DNA from: Actinomadura oligospora ATCC 43269
Lineage (GTDB): Bacteria; Actinomycetota; Actinomycetes; Streptosporangiales; Streptosporangiaceae
Assembly (NCBI RefSeq): GCF_000518265.1
Contig: NZ_JADG01000012.1
Coordinates: 310,001 to 374,000 of the forward strand
Reading direction: 5' to 3'
DNA length: 64,000 nucleotides
Numbering within the stretch: position 1 is the stretch's first letter; each line of letters opens with the position of its first letter. Both the position numbers and the translations under genes were made by a program. The notes beneath the pieces are model-generated. The model made no database searches. It was not told where the DNA came from and saw only the letters and a list, made by a program, of their open reading frames with translations. This document shows, in pieces, positions 42,504 through 51,442 of this stretch.

Positions 42504-42570
42504 CCCCAGCCGCACACCGGTCAGGCTCTGGACGCACCGGCTGAGAACGTGTCGCGCGCCGCCCGCGCCA

Positions 42571-42610
42571 ACGAGAACGGCCCCCGCCTCGTGGCGGGGG
42601 CCGTTCTCGT
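42571..42610. terminator. Bidirectional terminator between PIG-L and typA genes
   Basis: A perfect 18-bp stem (42571-42588 with 42593-42610) with loop TCGT. It lies between convergent genes, 31 bases from the typA end. Confidence 0.85.
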
Positions 42611-42641
42611 CAGGACTCGGTCAGGCGGTTCGCGGGACCGG

Positions 42642-44498
<1,857 letters not shown>

Positions 44499-44713
44499 GC
44501 GGTTTCGCCTTGGGTGAGAGTTCGGAGGATCGGCCGCAGACGTGCGACCCTGACAGTTTACTCGGCCGTCCCGGGAGCCCGACCGTCCGCGAGGCGTCCG
44601 GCAGGTGAAGAAGGCCCTTCGCCCACGGCCTCCGGGCGCCTGACCAGCGCCTCCTCCGTCACACGGGCCCCGCGCATCTCGTCCGCCACACCGGCACCAC
44701 TTGCACACAGATG

Positions 44714-44761
44714 CACACTTTGTGTGACTGTTTGGCCATTTTTGAACTTCCTTTGTAGTCT
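44714..44761 (+). promoter_or_regulatory. Promoter and dyad upstream of the c-di-AMP riboswitch
   Basis: A -35 TTGGCC (44732-44737) and -10 TAGTCT (44756-44761) are 18 bases apart, in an AT-rich island of otherwise GC-rich sequence. Just upstream is a palindrome CACAC-TTT-GTGTG (44714-44726) that could be a regulator site. Transcription would begin near 44768, about 45 bases before the riboswitch. Confidence 0.6.
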
Positions 44762-44811
44762 GCCCCGCAGATCCGGCCGTACCGAAGCCCCGTCCGTGGG
44801 GCAGCGACCGG

Positions 44812-44960
44812 ACCGCCGAATCCCGCGAGGGAACCGGGGACCCACACTCCCGGGGTGAATCGGCGCACGTCACGGGGCGTCCTCTGACCGGGACGGCGTC
44901 GTGCCGTGCGGCGTAGGGCGACTCCTGGCCCGAACCCGTCAGCTAACCCGGTAGGCGGCA
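44812..44960 (+). promoter_or_regulatory. Cyclic di-AMP riboswitch (ydaO/yuaA class)
   Basis: The leader holds the family's conserved blocks in order: CCGCCGAATCC (44813-44823), GGGAACCGGGGACCC (44829-44843), CGGGGTGAATCGGCGC (44851-44866), GTAGGGCGACTCCTGGCC (44913-44930) and CGAACCCGTCAGCTAACC (44931-44948), ending GGTAGGCGG. CCGCC at 44813 can pair with GGCGG near 44954 to close P1. In other bacteria c-di-AMP binding turns off wall-hydrolase and osmolyte genes. Here it precedes a NlpC/P60 wall hydrolase, as expected. The ribosome site GAGGAG (44967) is seven bases after P1, so control of translation or termination are both possible. Confidence 0.92.
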
Positions 44961-44982
44961 CACGAAGAGGAGAACACCGGCC

Positions 44983-45996
44983 TTGGCCAAGGACCCCCAG
45001 CGCCGCCGCGTGACACTCGCGGCCGCCACCGTCCTCGCGCTCGGACTCGGGATGGCCGCACCCGGCCTCGCCCACGCCGCGCCGACGGCCCCCCAGGCAC
45101 CCCAGACTCCCCCCTCCCCGTCCGGGAAGCCCAACGAAGCCGACCTGAAGAAGCAGCTCAAGCAGCTTCAGGACGAGGCGGAGAAGCTCACCGAGCAGTA
45201 CAACAAGTCCCGCGTGGACCTCGGCAAGGCGCAGAAGGCCGAGCGGGACGCCACCCGCCGGGCCGACGCCCTCGAGGCGCAGGCCGCGCCCGCCCGGGCC
45301 GCGCTCGGCCAGGTCGCCGCGAACCAGTACATGAGCGGCGGCGGCCCCGACATGATCTTCGCGGGCGGCGGCACCGACGGCGGCGGCCTGTCCGACACCG
45401 CCTACCTCGCGCAGAACCGCGCGGGCGCGGTCCAGCGCCTCCAGACGCTGATCGACCAGGCCAACAAGGCCAAGTCGGACGCGCAGGCGCAGACCGCGAA
45501 GGTGAAGCAGGCGGCCGACCAGGCCGACGCTGCCCGCAAGACCACCAAGGGCAAGATCGACCAGGTCCAGAAGCTCCTGGACAAGCTCGGCATCACCCGG
45601 ACCAAGGACCCGACGTCCGGGTACACGGTGACCGTCCGGGGCAGCGGCCTGCCGCAGAAGATGCTGCGCAAGGCCCTGGGCAAGCTGGGCTCGCCGTATG
45701 TGTGGGCGGCCGCCGGGCCGACCACCTTCGACTGCTCCGGCCTGGTCATCTGGGCGTACGCGCAGGTCGGCAAGCCGGGCCTGCCGCACTACACCGGCGA
45801 CCTGTTCCAGCTGGGCACCAAGATCGACCGTGGCTCGCTGCGCCAGGGCGACCTGGTCTACTTCGGCGGCAACCTGCACCACATGGGCATCTACGCCGGC
45901 GACGGCATGTACCTCCACGCCCCGCAGACCGGCGATGTGGTGAAGATCTCCAAAATGGACCGCCCGGACTACGCAGGCGCGAACCGCATCGAGTAG
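44983..45996 (+). CDS. Secreted NlpC/P60 peptidoglycan endopeptidase under c-di-AMP riboswitch
   Basis: 337 residues from TTG 44983. Signal peptide about 1-32 (VTLAAATVLALGLGMAAPGLAHA). A long coiled coil (about 50-205, LKKQLKQLQDEAEKLTEQYNKSRVDLGKAQ...) is split by a Gly-rich linker (SGGGPDMIFAGGGTDGGG). The NlpC/P60 domain is about 225-337: catalytic Cys251 in FDCSGLV, His300 in HHMGIYAG, and His315 in YLHAPQTG as third residue. It cuts stem-peptide bonds; the coiled coil resembles the autoinhibitory or FtsEX-contact region of RipA-like enzymes. GAGGAG lies ten bases before the start. The riboswitch ties wall cutting to c-di-AMP. Confidence 0.93.
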   Translation: MAKDPQRRRVTLAAATVLALGLGMAAPGLAHAAPTAPQAPQTPPSPSGKPNEADLKKQLKQLQDEAEKLTEQYNKSRVDLGKAQKAERDATRRADALEAQAAPARAALGQVAANQYMSGGGPDMIFAGGGTDGGGLSDTAYLAQNRAGAVQRLQTLIDQANKAKSDAQAQTAKVKQAADQADAARKTTKGKIDQVQKLLDKLGITRTKDPTSGYTVTVRGSGLPQKMLRKALGKLGSPYVWAAAGPTTFDCSGLVIWAYAQVGKPGLPHYTGDLFQLGTKIDRGSLRQGDLVYFGGNLHHMGIYAGDGMYLHAPQTGDVVKISKMDRPDYAGANRIE

Positions 45997-46138
45997 CCCT
46001 CCCCGCACCCCACCGCGACCGGCGCCCGCACCCCACGGACGCCGGTCGCGGCATTTCCAGACCCGTCCACCCCCGCCAACCGGGAACTCGCCTCCAGGGG
46101 CCCGCGGGAGCGGGACGGTGCCCGGGCGGGCGGGGCGG

Positions 46139-46531
46139 TCAGGGGGCGAGGTAGGGGGTGATCGCCTCGACGACCGGGAGGTCGCCGGGGAGCCACTCGA
46201 CCTCGTAGAGCTCGTCCGCCGCGAGCCAGCGCAGCGCGAGGTGTTCCAGGGCCTCCGGCTCGCCCGCCACGACGGTCGCCGTCCACACCCGCAGGACGGA
46301 CCCGCCGAGCACCAGCGGCCAGTCGCCGCCGACCCGCTCGCCCAGGACGACCCCGACGCCGAGCTCCTCCTCGCACTCGCGGACGAGCGCCTGCTCGTCG
46401 CTCTCCCCCGGGTCCACCTTGCCGCCCGGGAACTCCCAGCCGCCCGCGAGTTCCGCCGGCTCGGCCCGCTGCGCGGCCAGCAGCCGCCCGCCGGAGATGA
46501 TCGCCGCTCCCACCACCACGCTCACGCTCAT
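46139..46531 (-). CDS. NUDIX hydrolase, MutT-like (8-oxo-dGTP diphosphatase type)
   Basis: 130 residues. The Nudix box is complete: G-x5-E-x7-R-E-x2-E-E-x-G in GGKVDPGESDEQALVRECEEELGVGV (about 36-61). The strand VVVGAAIISGGRLLAAQRAEP and GGWEFPGGKV are as in MutT, as is the end LRWLAADELYEVEWLPGDLPVVEAI. It should clean oxidised nucleotides from the pool. The start is the ATG at 46531 (MSVSVVVGAA). It ends convergent with the NlpC gene at 142 bp and lies 52 bp downstream of the Mut7-C gene, possibly in one operon. Confidence 0.92.
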   Translation of the reverse strand: MSVSVVVGAAIISGGRLLAAQRAEPAELAGGWEFPGGKVDPGESDEQALVRECEEELGVGVVLGERVGGDWPLVLGGSVLRVWTATVVAGEPEALEHLALRWLAADELYEVEWLPGDLPVVEAITPYLAP

Positions 46532-46583
46532 GGACCGTCATCATGCCGTCTCCATGACCGTCCCGTGGGCCGGGGGCGACCCC

Positions 46584-47330
46584 TCAGCGGGAGGGGGCTG
46601 CGTCGGCGCGCGCCTGGGCGACGGTTCGGCGGGCGGTCTCCACGATCTCCTGGAGGTGGTCGCCGTGCGCTCCGCGCCAGTAGACGCGTCCGCAGTCGGC
46701 GCAGCGGCCGTAGGCGTCGTAGCTGCGGCGCGTCCCCTCCGCGAGCTCCCGTTCGATCTCCGCCTTGTCCACCGGGACGAGCGTGCCGTTGCAGGCCGTG
46801 CAGCGCGTCCAGGGGGCCAGCTCCGGCGCGAACCGCTCGAGCAGGTCGTGGAGCTGGTCGTCCGGGCGGGGGCTCCGGACGTACGCGCCGAACCACAGCG
46901 CGCGCCGCATCAGCAGTCCCCGGTCCTGGGTGAGCAGGACGCGCCGCTCCTCGTTCGCCTGGACGACCAGCTCCGGGTCGTCCATGTCGTTGTGGTAGGC
47001 GGTGTCGAGGCCGATCAGCCGCATCCGGCGGGCGAGGGTGCCGAGGTGCACGTCCAGCAGGAAGCGCGGCGCGGCCTGCCCGGCGTCCAGGGGGACCTCC
47101 TGCGGGCGCGCGACCGGCCCGACCCGCACGACCGCGCCGGAGGCCGGGCGGTGCGCCGGCTCGACGGGCGCGCCGTCCGCGGTCAGGGTCCCGACCTCGG
47201 GCAGCGGGACGCCGAGGGACTCGATGACGTGTCCCAGGCTCGACGTCCCGTCCCACGCGACCCGCTGGCGCTCACGACGGCGCGCGGCGGGCAGGAAGAA
47301 GAGGAGTTCGGGCGCGATTTCCAGTGTCAT
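46584..47330 (-). CDS. Mut7-C family RNase with ubiquitin-like N-terminal domain
   Basis: 248 residues from ATG 47330. A ubiquitin/MoaD-like N-terminus (about 1-80: LEIAPELLFFLPAARRRERQRVAWDGTSSLGHVIESLGVPLPEVGTL) precedes the Mut7-C PIN-like domain (about 88-235): RFLLDVHLGTLARRMRLIGLDTAY with the first catalytic Asp, DDPELVVQANEERRVLLTQDRGLLMRR with the second Asp, and a zinc ribbon RCTACNGTLVP...RCADCGRVYWRG. PIN-like proteins of this type are thought to cut RNA. A longer in-frame extension upstream reads only the Arg-rich reverse of the tandem repeat and is rejected. Confidence 0.88.
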   Translation of the reverse strand: MTLEIAPELLFFLPAARRRERQRVAWDGTSSLGHVIESLGVPLPEVGTLTADGAPVEPAHRPASGAVVRVGPVARPQEVPLDAGQAAPRFLLDVHLGTLARRMRLIGLDTAYHNDMDDPELVVQANEERRVLLTQDRGLLMRRALWFGAYVRSPRPDDQLHDLLERFAPELAPWTRCTACNGTLVPVDKAEIERELAEGTRRSYDAYGRCADCGRVYWRGAHGDHLQEIVETARRTVAQARADAAPSR

Positions 47331-47405
47331 GTCCGGCTCGTCCACGCGGCCAGCATGCCACGCCACCCCCACCCGCCACCCCCCTATTTCCGCGCGCCGG
47401 ACATC

Positions 47406-47589
47406 GCGTCGCCTCACACCGCGCCGCCTCCACCCGCGCCGTCTCGGCCCCTGCCGTCTCGGCCCCTGCCGTCTTGGCCCGCGTCGCCTCACCCGCGCCG
47501 CCTCGGCCCGCGTCACCTCACCCGTGCCGTCTCGGCCCGCACCGCCTCACCCGTGCCGTCTCGGCCCGCGTCGCCTCACCCGCGCCGCC
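47406..47589. repeat. Imperfect 29-bp minisatellite between Mut7-C and amidohydrolase genes
   Basis: About six and a half units, each alternating a 15-mer CGTCTCGGCCCGCGT-like and a 14-mer CGCCTCACCCGTGC-like block. The first two blocks are both of the CGTCTCGGCCCCTGC form. The array fills nearly the whole gap and runs right up to the amidohydrolase stop codon. Units differ by a few bases, so it is not brand-new. No coding sense is evident. Confidence 0.85.
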
Positions 47590-48888
47590 TCATGCCGCGG
47601 CTTCGGGCTCCGCGTCGCGGGACACCGCCTCGGCCAGGTGGGCGGCGGACGCGGCGAGGCGGTCCAGCGCTCCGGCGACGTTCGCGACCAGGCGTCCGTC
47701 ACGCTTGACGATACGTCCGGCGACCAGGACGGTGTCCACCGCGCGCGTGTCCGCGTACAGGACGACGGCCGCGACCGGGTCGTGGACGGGCGCGGGCGCG
47801 ATCCCCGGCAGGTCGGTGCGCAGCAGGACGAGGTCCGCCTGCCGTCCGGGCGCGATCTCCCCAGTGATGTCGCCTAGGCCGGCGGCCTGTGCGCCTTCGG
47901 TCGTCGCCATGCGCAAGGCGTCCGCTGCTGTGAAGCCGAGGCCCACACCGTCCGGACGGCCGCGCTCAGTGAAGTAGGCGGCGCGCATAAGGCTGAACAT
48001 GTCGCCCCCGGCGCTCGTCACCGCATCGGCGCTGAGACCGGTCGGGATGCCTGCGGCTCGTGCGCGCCCGGTTGCGGGCAGGCTGAACCCCATCGCCGTC
48101 TCGATCGCGGGTGAGACCGCGACCGTCCCGCCGTGGTCGGCGATCCGCTTGAACTGCTCGTCGGTGTAGTCGTTGGCGTGGACGTACATCGTGCCGGGCG
48201 TCCACAGGTCCTGGTCGTCGAGGAACGCGAGCCCGGCGGTCGCGTTCTCCCGCCCGTGGCCGCCCATGTGCGTGGTGATCATGACGTCCAGCTCGCGGGC
48301 CGACAGCCACTCCTCGCGCGCGAGGTCCAGGTCGCCGAAGTCCGGGCCGAGCGCGGCCACGGCCATGCTGACCAGGCCGTCCCCGCACGCCTCCCGGACG
48401 CGTCCGGCCTCGGTCGCCCGCGTCGCCTCGCCCGCCGCGTGCCGGTACCCGTAGACCGCGCGGATCCCGGCGTCCTTGAGCGCCTGGACGTTCGCGTCGG
48501 CGTGCTCGGGGGTGTCCGGGCCGTGCGCCCAGTCCACGACGGTCGTGACGCCCGAGTCGAGCGCCTCCAGCGCCGAGCCGAGCGCACCGGCGTAGAGGTC
48601 CTCGGGCCGGAACGCGGGCGCGTACCCGCCGAGCACGCGGCCGAGGTAGGCGGGCAGCGTCGTGTCCGGCAGGACGCCGCGGATCGCGCCCTGCCACATG
48701 TGCCGGTGGGTGTCCACGAAGCCCGGCAGGACGATCCGTCCGGACGCGTCGACCACCTCCGCGTCGTCCGGCACGGGCAGGCCGGGACCGACGGCGGCGA
48801 TGACCCCGTCCCGGACGAGGACGTCGGCGACACCGAGGACGCGCGGGCTCAGCACGAGCCCGCCCCGGATCAGAAGGGGGGATGTCAT
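47590..48888 (-). CDS. Amidohydrolase superfamily deaminase (ATZ/TRZ-like, nucleobase or N-heterocycle type)
   Basis: 432 residues. TIM-barrel metal enzyme: DTHRHMWQGAI (HxH metal motif), VDWAHGPDTPEHADA, TTHMGGHG (His of third strand), YVHANDYTD (His of strand 5), and GLSADAVTSAGGDMFSLMRAA (Asp of strand 8). N- and C-terminal flaps form the beta-sandwich (LLIRGGLVLSPRVLGVADVLV, GEIAPGRQADLVLLRTD). The wording is nearest to cytosine deaminase, 8-oxoguanine deaminase and TrzN-like enzymes; the exact substrate is not readable. ATG 48888 seems leaderless: a TAAGCT -10 lies seven bases upstream on this strand, inside the operator of the divergent MarR protein, which is therefore its likely repressor. 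Confidence 0.88.
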   Translation of the reverse strand: MTSPLLIRGGLVLSPRVLGVADVLVRDGVIAAVGPGLPVPDDAEVVDASGRIVLPGFVDTHRHMWQGAIRGVLPDTTLPAYLGRVLGGYAPAFRPEDLYAGALGSALEALDSGVTTVVDWAHGPDTPEHADANVQALKDAGIRAVYGYRHAAGEATRATEAGRVREACGDGLVSMAVAALGPDFGDLDLAREEWLSARELDVMITTHMGGHGRENATAGLAFLDDQDLWTPGTMYVHANDYTDEQFKRIADHGGTVAVSPAIETAMGFSLPATGRARAAGIPTGLSADAVTSAGGDMFSLMRAAYFTERGRPDGVGLGFTAADALRMATTEGAQAAGLGDITGEIAPGRQADLVLLRTDLPGIAPAPVHDPVAAVVLYADTRAVDTVLVAGRIVKRDGRLVANVAGALDRLAASAAHLAEAVSRDAEPEAAA

Positions 48889-48892
48889 GCGC

Positions 48893-48922
48893 GAAAGCTT
48901 AGAGAGAAGCTTTTCTAAAAGC
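48893..48922. promoter_or_regulatory. Operator between amidohydrolase and marR genes
   Basis: GAAAGCTT (48893-48900), six bases, AAGCTTTTC (48907-48915) is a near-perfect dyad, overlapped by GCTTAGA (48897-48903) with TCTAAAAGC (48914-48922). It is AT-rich against a GC-rich background and covers the -10 of the amidohydrolase gene. Confidence 0.7.
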
Positions 48923-48935
48923 AACATGGGATGGG

Positions 48936-48951
48936 TACCCTCGGCTGCGTG
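48936..48951 (+). promoter_or_regulatory. Leaderless start of the marR gene
   Basis: A -10 TACCCT (48936-48941) is seven bases before GTG 48949. It is the same TACCCT to GTG layout as the LysR gene at 26540, which favours GTG 48949 over ATG 48931. Confidence 0.5.
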
Positions 48952-49473
48952 CAGCACGACCGGGACCGCGACCGCCGCCGCGACGAGATCGACCCCCTGG
49001 TGGACGCCTGGCGCGCCGACGGGCTCGACGACGCGCTCATCGCCATGCTCGAGCTGGGCAAGCGCGCCGGACGCCTCCACAACCTCGTCCAGCAGGCCGT
49101 CCGCGCCGAGCTCGCCGACCACGGCCTCACCTACGCCGAGTTCGAGGTCCTCACCGTCCTGCGGCGCGCGGGCAGCCCCTACCGGCTGCGCCCGACCGAC
49201 CTCACCCGCTCCGCGCTCCTCACGTCCGGCGGCACGAGCAACGTCCTGCAGCGCCTGGAGAAGGCCGGATACGTCGAACGCGGCAGCGACGAGGGCGACG
49301 GCCGGGGCCGCTGGGTCCGGCTCACCGGCGAGGGCCTGCGCGTCACCGAGGACGCCCTGGTCGCCAGCGGCACGGCGCACGACGACGTCCTCGGGTCCGT
49401 CCCGCCCGAGAAGCTGCGCGCGGCGGCCGACGCCCTCCGCGACGTCCTCGCCCCCATCACCCCACGCCGCTGA
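48949..49473 (+). CDS. MarR family transcriptional regulator
   Basis: 174 residues from GTG 48949. Winged HTH (about 55-125: LTYAEFEVLTVLRRAGSPYRLRPTDLTRSALLTSGGTSNVLQRLEKAGYVERGSDEGDGRGRWVRLT, with the wing DEGDGRGRW) sits between N- and C-terminal dimer helices. The N-terminus is longer and more acidic than in short MarR proteins, a form common in actinomycetes. It is divergent from the amidohydrolase, with a dyad in the 60-bp gap, so it should control both. The ligand is probably a substrate or product of the amidohydrolase (inference). Confidence 0.9.
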   Translation: MQHDRDRDRRRDEIDPLVDAWRADGLDDALIAMLELGKRAGRLHNLVQQAVRAELADHGLTYAEFEVLTVLRRAGSPYRLRPTDLTRSALLTSGGTSNVLQRLEKAGYVERGSDEGDGRGRWVRLTGEGLRVTEDALVASGTAHDDVLGSVPPEKLRAAADALRDVLAPITPRR

Positions 49474-49712
49474 CCCCCACCGTCACGACACCCCCGGCAC
49501 CCGCCCCAGGCCACACGACTCACCGGCACGAGTCCTCAGCTCCCGGCCCCGGACCGCACGACCTCGCTGGCCCGGCCCTCGCCCATCCACCCCGGCCGTC
49601 GAGCCCGTCCGCCCTGGCAGCCGAGCCCCGCCCGTCCACTCCTGGCCGCCGAGCTCTCGGCCGGGCTGCCCCCGCGCGCGCCTGACGGCACCCGCCCGCG
49701 CCCGCCGGGGAC
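49474..49712. other. Intergenic region between marR and the CwlT-like gene
   Basis: A 239-bp stretch between convergent genes. It is C-rich on the plus strand with many CACCGGC/CCGGC words but no clean repeat, no terminator hairpin that I can confirm, and no credible gene. Confidence 0.5.
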
Positions 49713-50783
49713 TCAGCCGCCGGGCTGGCCGGCGGCCGTCAGGTGCGCGAGCTGCGACTTCAGCTGCTTGGTCGCGAGCGGACGCGTGACCCCGATCCAG
49801 TCCGGACGGTTGTACGGGGTGACGCCGATGTTCGGGACGCAGGCGGAGCAGCGCGCGACGATCATCCGGTTCTTCCCGATGACCATGCCGACGTGCCCGG
49901 GGCTGTCCGACGAGGTTCCCGGCCCGGAGTTGAAGAAGACGAAGTCGCCCGGCTGCTCCTGCCCCTTGGCGATCTTCTGGCCGAACGGCCACTGCTCGAA
50001 CGTCGTGCGCGGGATGCTCAGGCCCACCGACTTGTAGGCCGCCTGGAGCAGGCTGGAGCAGTCCCAGGCGTCCGGCCCGGCCGCGCCGAAGATGTACCGC
50101 TTGCCGCGCTGCGCCAGCGCGAACGAGATGATCTGCTGGATCATCCCGGACGCTCCCGCGGGCAGCTCGTCGTCCTTGCAGTCCACGCCGTTCGACTGGA
50201 CGACCTTGAAGTCGCCGTTCGCGTACCTGCCCGCCCAGTCGAGGACGAGGTTCACGTAGTCCCAGGAGTGGTTGTACATGAAGATGGCGGTCTTCATCCG
50301 GTCCGGGGCGCCGTTGTGCTTGAGGTACGCGGCGGCGGTGTAGATCGCGTCCGCGGGGTCGTACAGGTTCTTCTTGCCGTCGTGGTCGCCGTCCACGGCG
50401 AACGAGTCGAACGTGGGCTTCAGGAACTGCATCGGACCGCCCGCGCCCGCGTAGTTCGTCCCGCTCGACACGCCCTGTTCCCCGGACGTCCCGTGCACGG
50501 TCTCGACCCGTCCGACCCCGGCGAGGACGTTCCACGGGATGCCGTACTGCTTGCCGGCCGCCTGGTACAGCGACAGGTAGTTCGCCGGGATCCCGCGGGC
50601 GTCGTCGGACGTGCCCGGCTGCGAGGACGCGCCGGCGGTGTCGACGCAGCCCGCGCTGCCCGCGCCGCCCCCGCCGAACATGAACTGGCTCGCCCCGAAC
50701 AGCACGGGGATCACCATCAGCGAGGCGAACAGCGCCGCCACGGCGGCCAGGGCCGTGACGGCCAGCACCCGAGCGCGGGTCAT
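49713..50783 (-). CDS. CwlT/VirB1-like two-domain wall hydrolase: lytic transglycosylase plus NlpC/P60
   Basis: 356 residues. A TM/signal anchor (about 5-30) precedes a lysozyme-like transglycosylase domain (about 65-195, with NYLSLYQAAGKQYGIPWNVLAGVGRVETVHG and GPMQFLKPTFDSFAVDGDHDGKKNLYDPADAIYTAAAYL; the catalytic Glu is in GRVETVHG). An NlpC/P60 domain follows (about 215-345: WDCSSLLQAAY with Cys, GHVGMVIG with His). This is the architecture of CwlT of ICEBs1 and TcpG-like proteins, which open the wall for the conjugation channel. It is the last gene of the seven-gene module; ATG 50783 overlaps the preceding stop (ATGA). Confidence 0.88.
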   Translation of the reverse strand: MTRARVLAVTALAAVAALFASLMVIPVLFGASQFMFGGGGAGSAGCVDTAGASSQPGTSDDARGIPANYLSLYQAAGKQYGIPWNVLAGVGRVETVHGTSGEQGVSSGTNYAGAGGPMQFLKPTFDSFAVDGDHDGKKNLYDPADAIYTAAAYLKHNGAPDRMKTAIFMYNHSWDYVNLVLDWAGRYANGDFKVVQSNGVDCKDDELPAGASGMIQQIISFALAQRGKRYIFGAAGPDAWDCSSLLQAAYKSVGLSIPRTTFEQWPFGQKIAKGQEQPGDFVFFNSGPGTSSDSPGHVGMVIGKNRMIVARCSACVPNIGVTPYNRPDWIGVTRPLATKQLKSQLAHLTAAGQPGG

Positions 50784-51442
50784 CCGCGTCCGCCCCCTCC
50801 GGTGTCGCCGGCCTGCCCGACGTCGGCGGGTTCGAACGCGGCGACCTTCAGCGCGTTGCCGTCACGCGCGACCGTCACCGCCCACTGCTTGCTGTCGTCG
50901 CTCCCGCCCCCCGCCTTGTCGATCCGCTGCTTCCCGGTGACCAGGAAGATGATCGAGTTGTTGCCGATGTCGCGCACCTGGTCGAGCGAGGCCGTGCAGG
51001 TCGCGACGGTCTTGTCCTGCTGCCGCTGCTGCCGGATGCCGGGGGCCGCGAACCCCTGCGCGATCTGCTGCGCGACCTGGTCGTTCACCAGCGGCTGCAG
51101 CCGCGCCGCGTACGCCTGCGGCTGTTCGTCGAACCGGTACGTCCCGTACTGGGCGACGAACTTCTGCGCGGTGTCGGCCGCGGTCGCGAACTCCTGCCGG
51201 CCGAACGGCAGCAGCCGGTAGATGTCGAAGTTCCCGGCGTTGACCTCGGAGGTGATGCCGGGGGGCGGCGACGCCGGAGCGGCCGGTCCGCCCCCGCCCC
51301 CGGTCACGGGCGCCGGACGCGTCGTGCGGTGGGAGGGCTTGTGCTGGTCCGGCGTGGCCGCCGTCAGGTACACCCCGACGGCGGCGAGCGCCACCACCAG
51401 CACACCGAAGAGGATCTTCCGTTGCCGGTCAGACAGGTTCAT
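50780..51442 (-). CDS. VirB8-like membrane protein of the secretion/conjugation module
   Basis: 220 residues from ATG 51442 (the preceding stop shares its A; GTG 51445 is an alternative). One N-terminal TM (about 10-30, ILFGVLVVALAAVGVYLTAA), a Pro/Gly linker, then a ~130-residue domain (QEFATAADTAQKFVAQYGTYRFDEQPQAYAARLQPLVNDQVAQQIAQGF..., ending DSKQWAVTVARDGNALKVAAFEP). This follows the NTF2-like layout of VirB8/TcpC periplasmic domains. It may be a second scaffold protein beside the TcpC-like protein at 61477. Assignment rests on topology and position. Its stop overlaps the CwlT-like start. Confidence 0.7.
   Translation of the reverse strand: MNLSDRQRKILFGVLVVALAAVGVYLTAATPDQHKPSHRTTRPAPVTGGGGGPAAPASPPPGITSEVNAGNFDIYRLLPFGRQEFATAADTAQKFVAQYGTYRFDEQPQAYAARLQPLVNDQVAQQIAQGFAAPGIRQQRQQDKTVATCTASLDQVRDIGNNSIIFLVTGKQRIDKAGGGSDDSKQWAVTVARDGNALKVAAFEPADVGQAGDTGGGGRG

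Noticed and set aside
47331..47516. 62-residue Arg-rich N-terminal extension of the Mut7-C protein
   Set aside because: It translates the reverse of the minisatellite region; the ubiquitin-like domain starts at ATG 47330.
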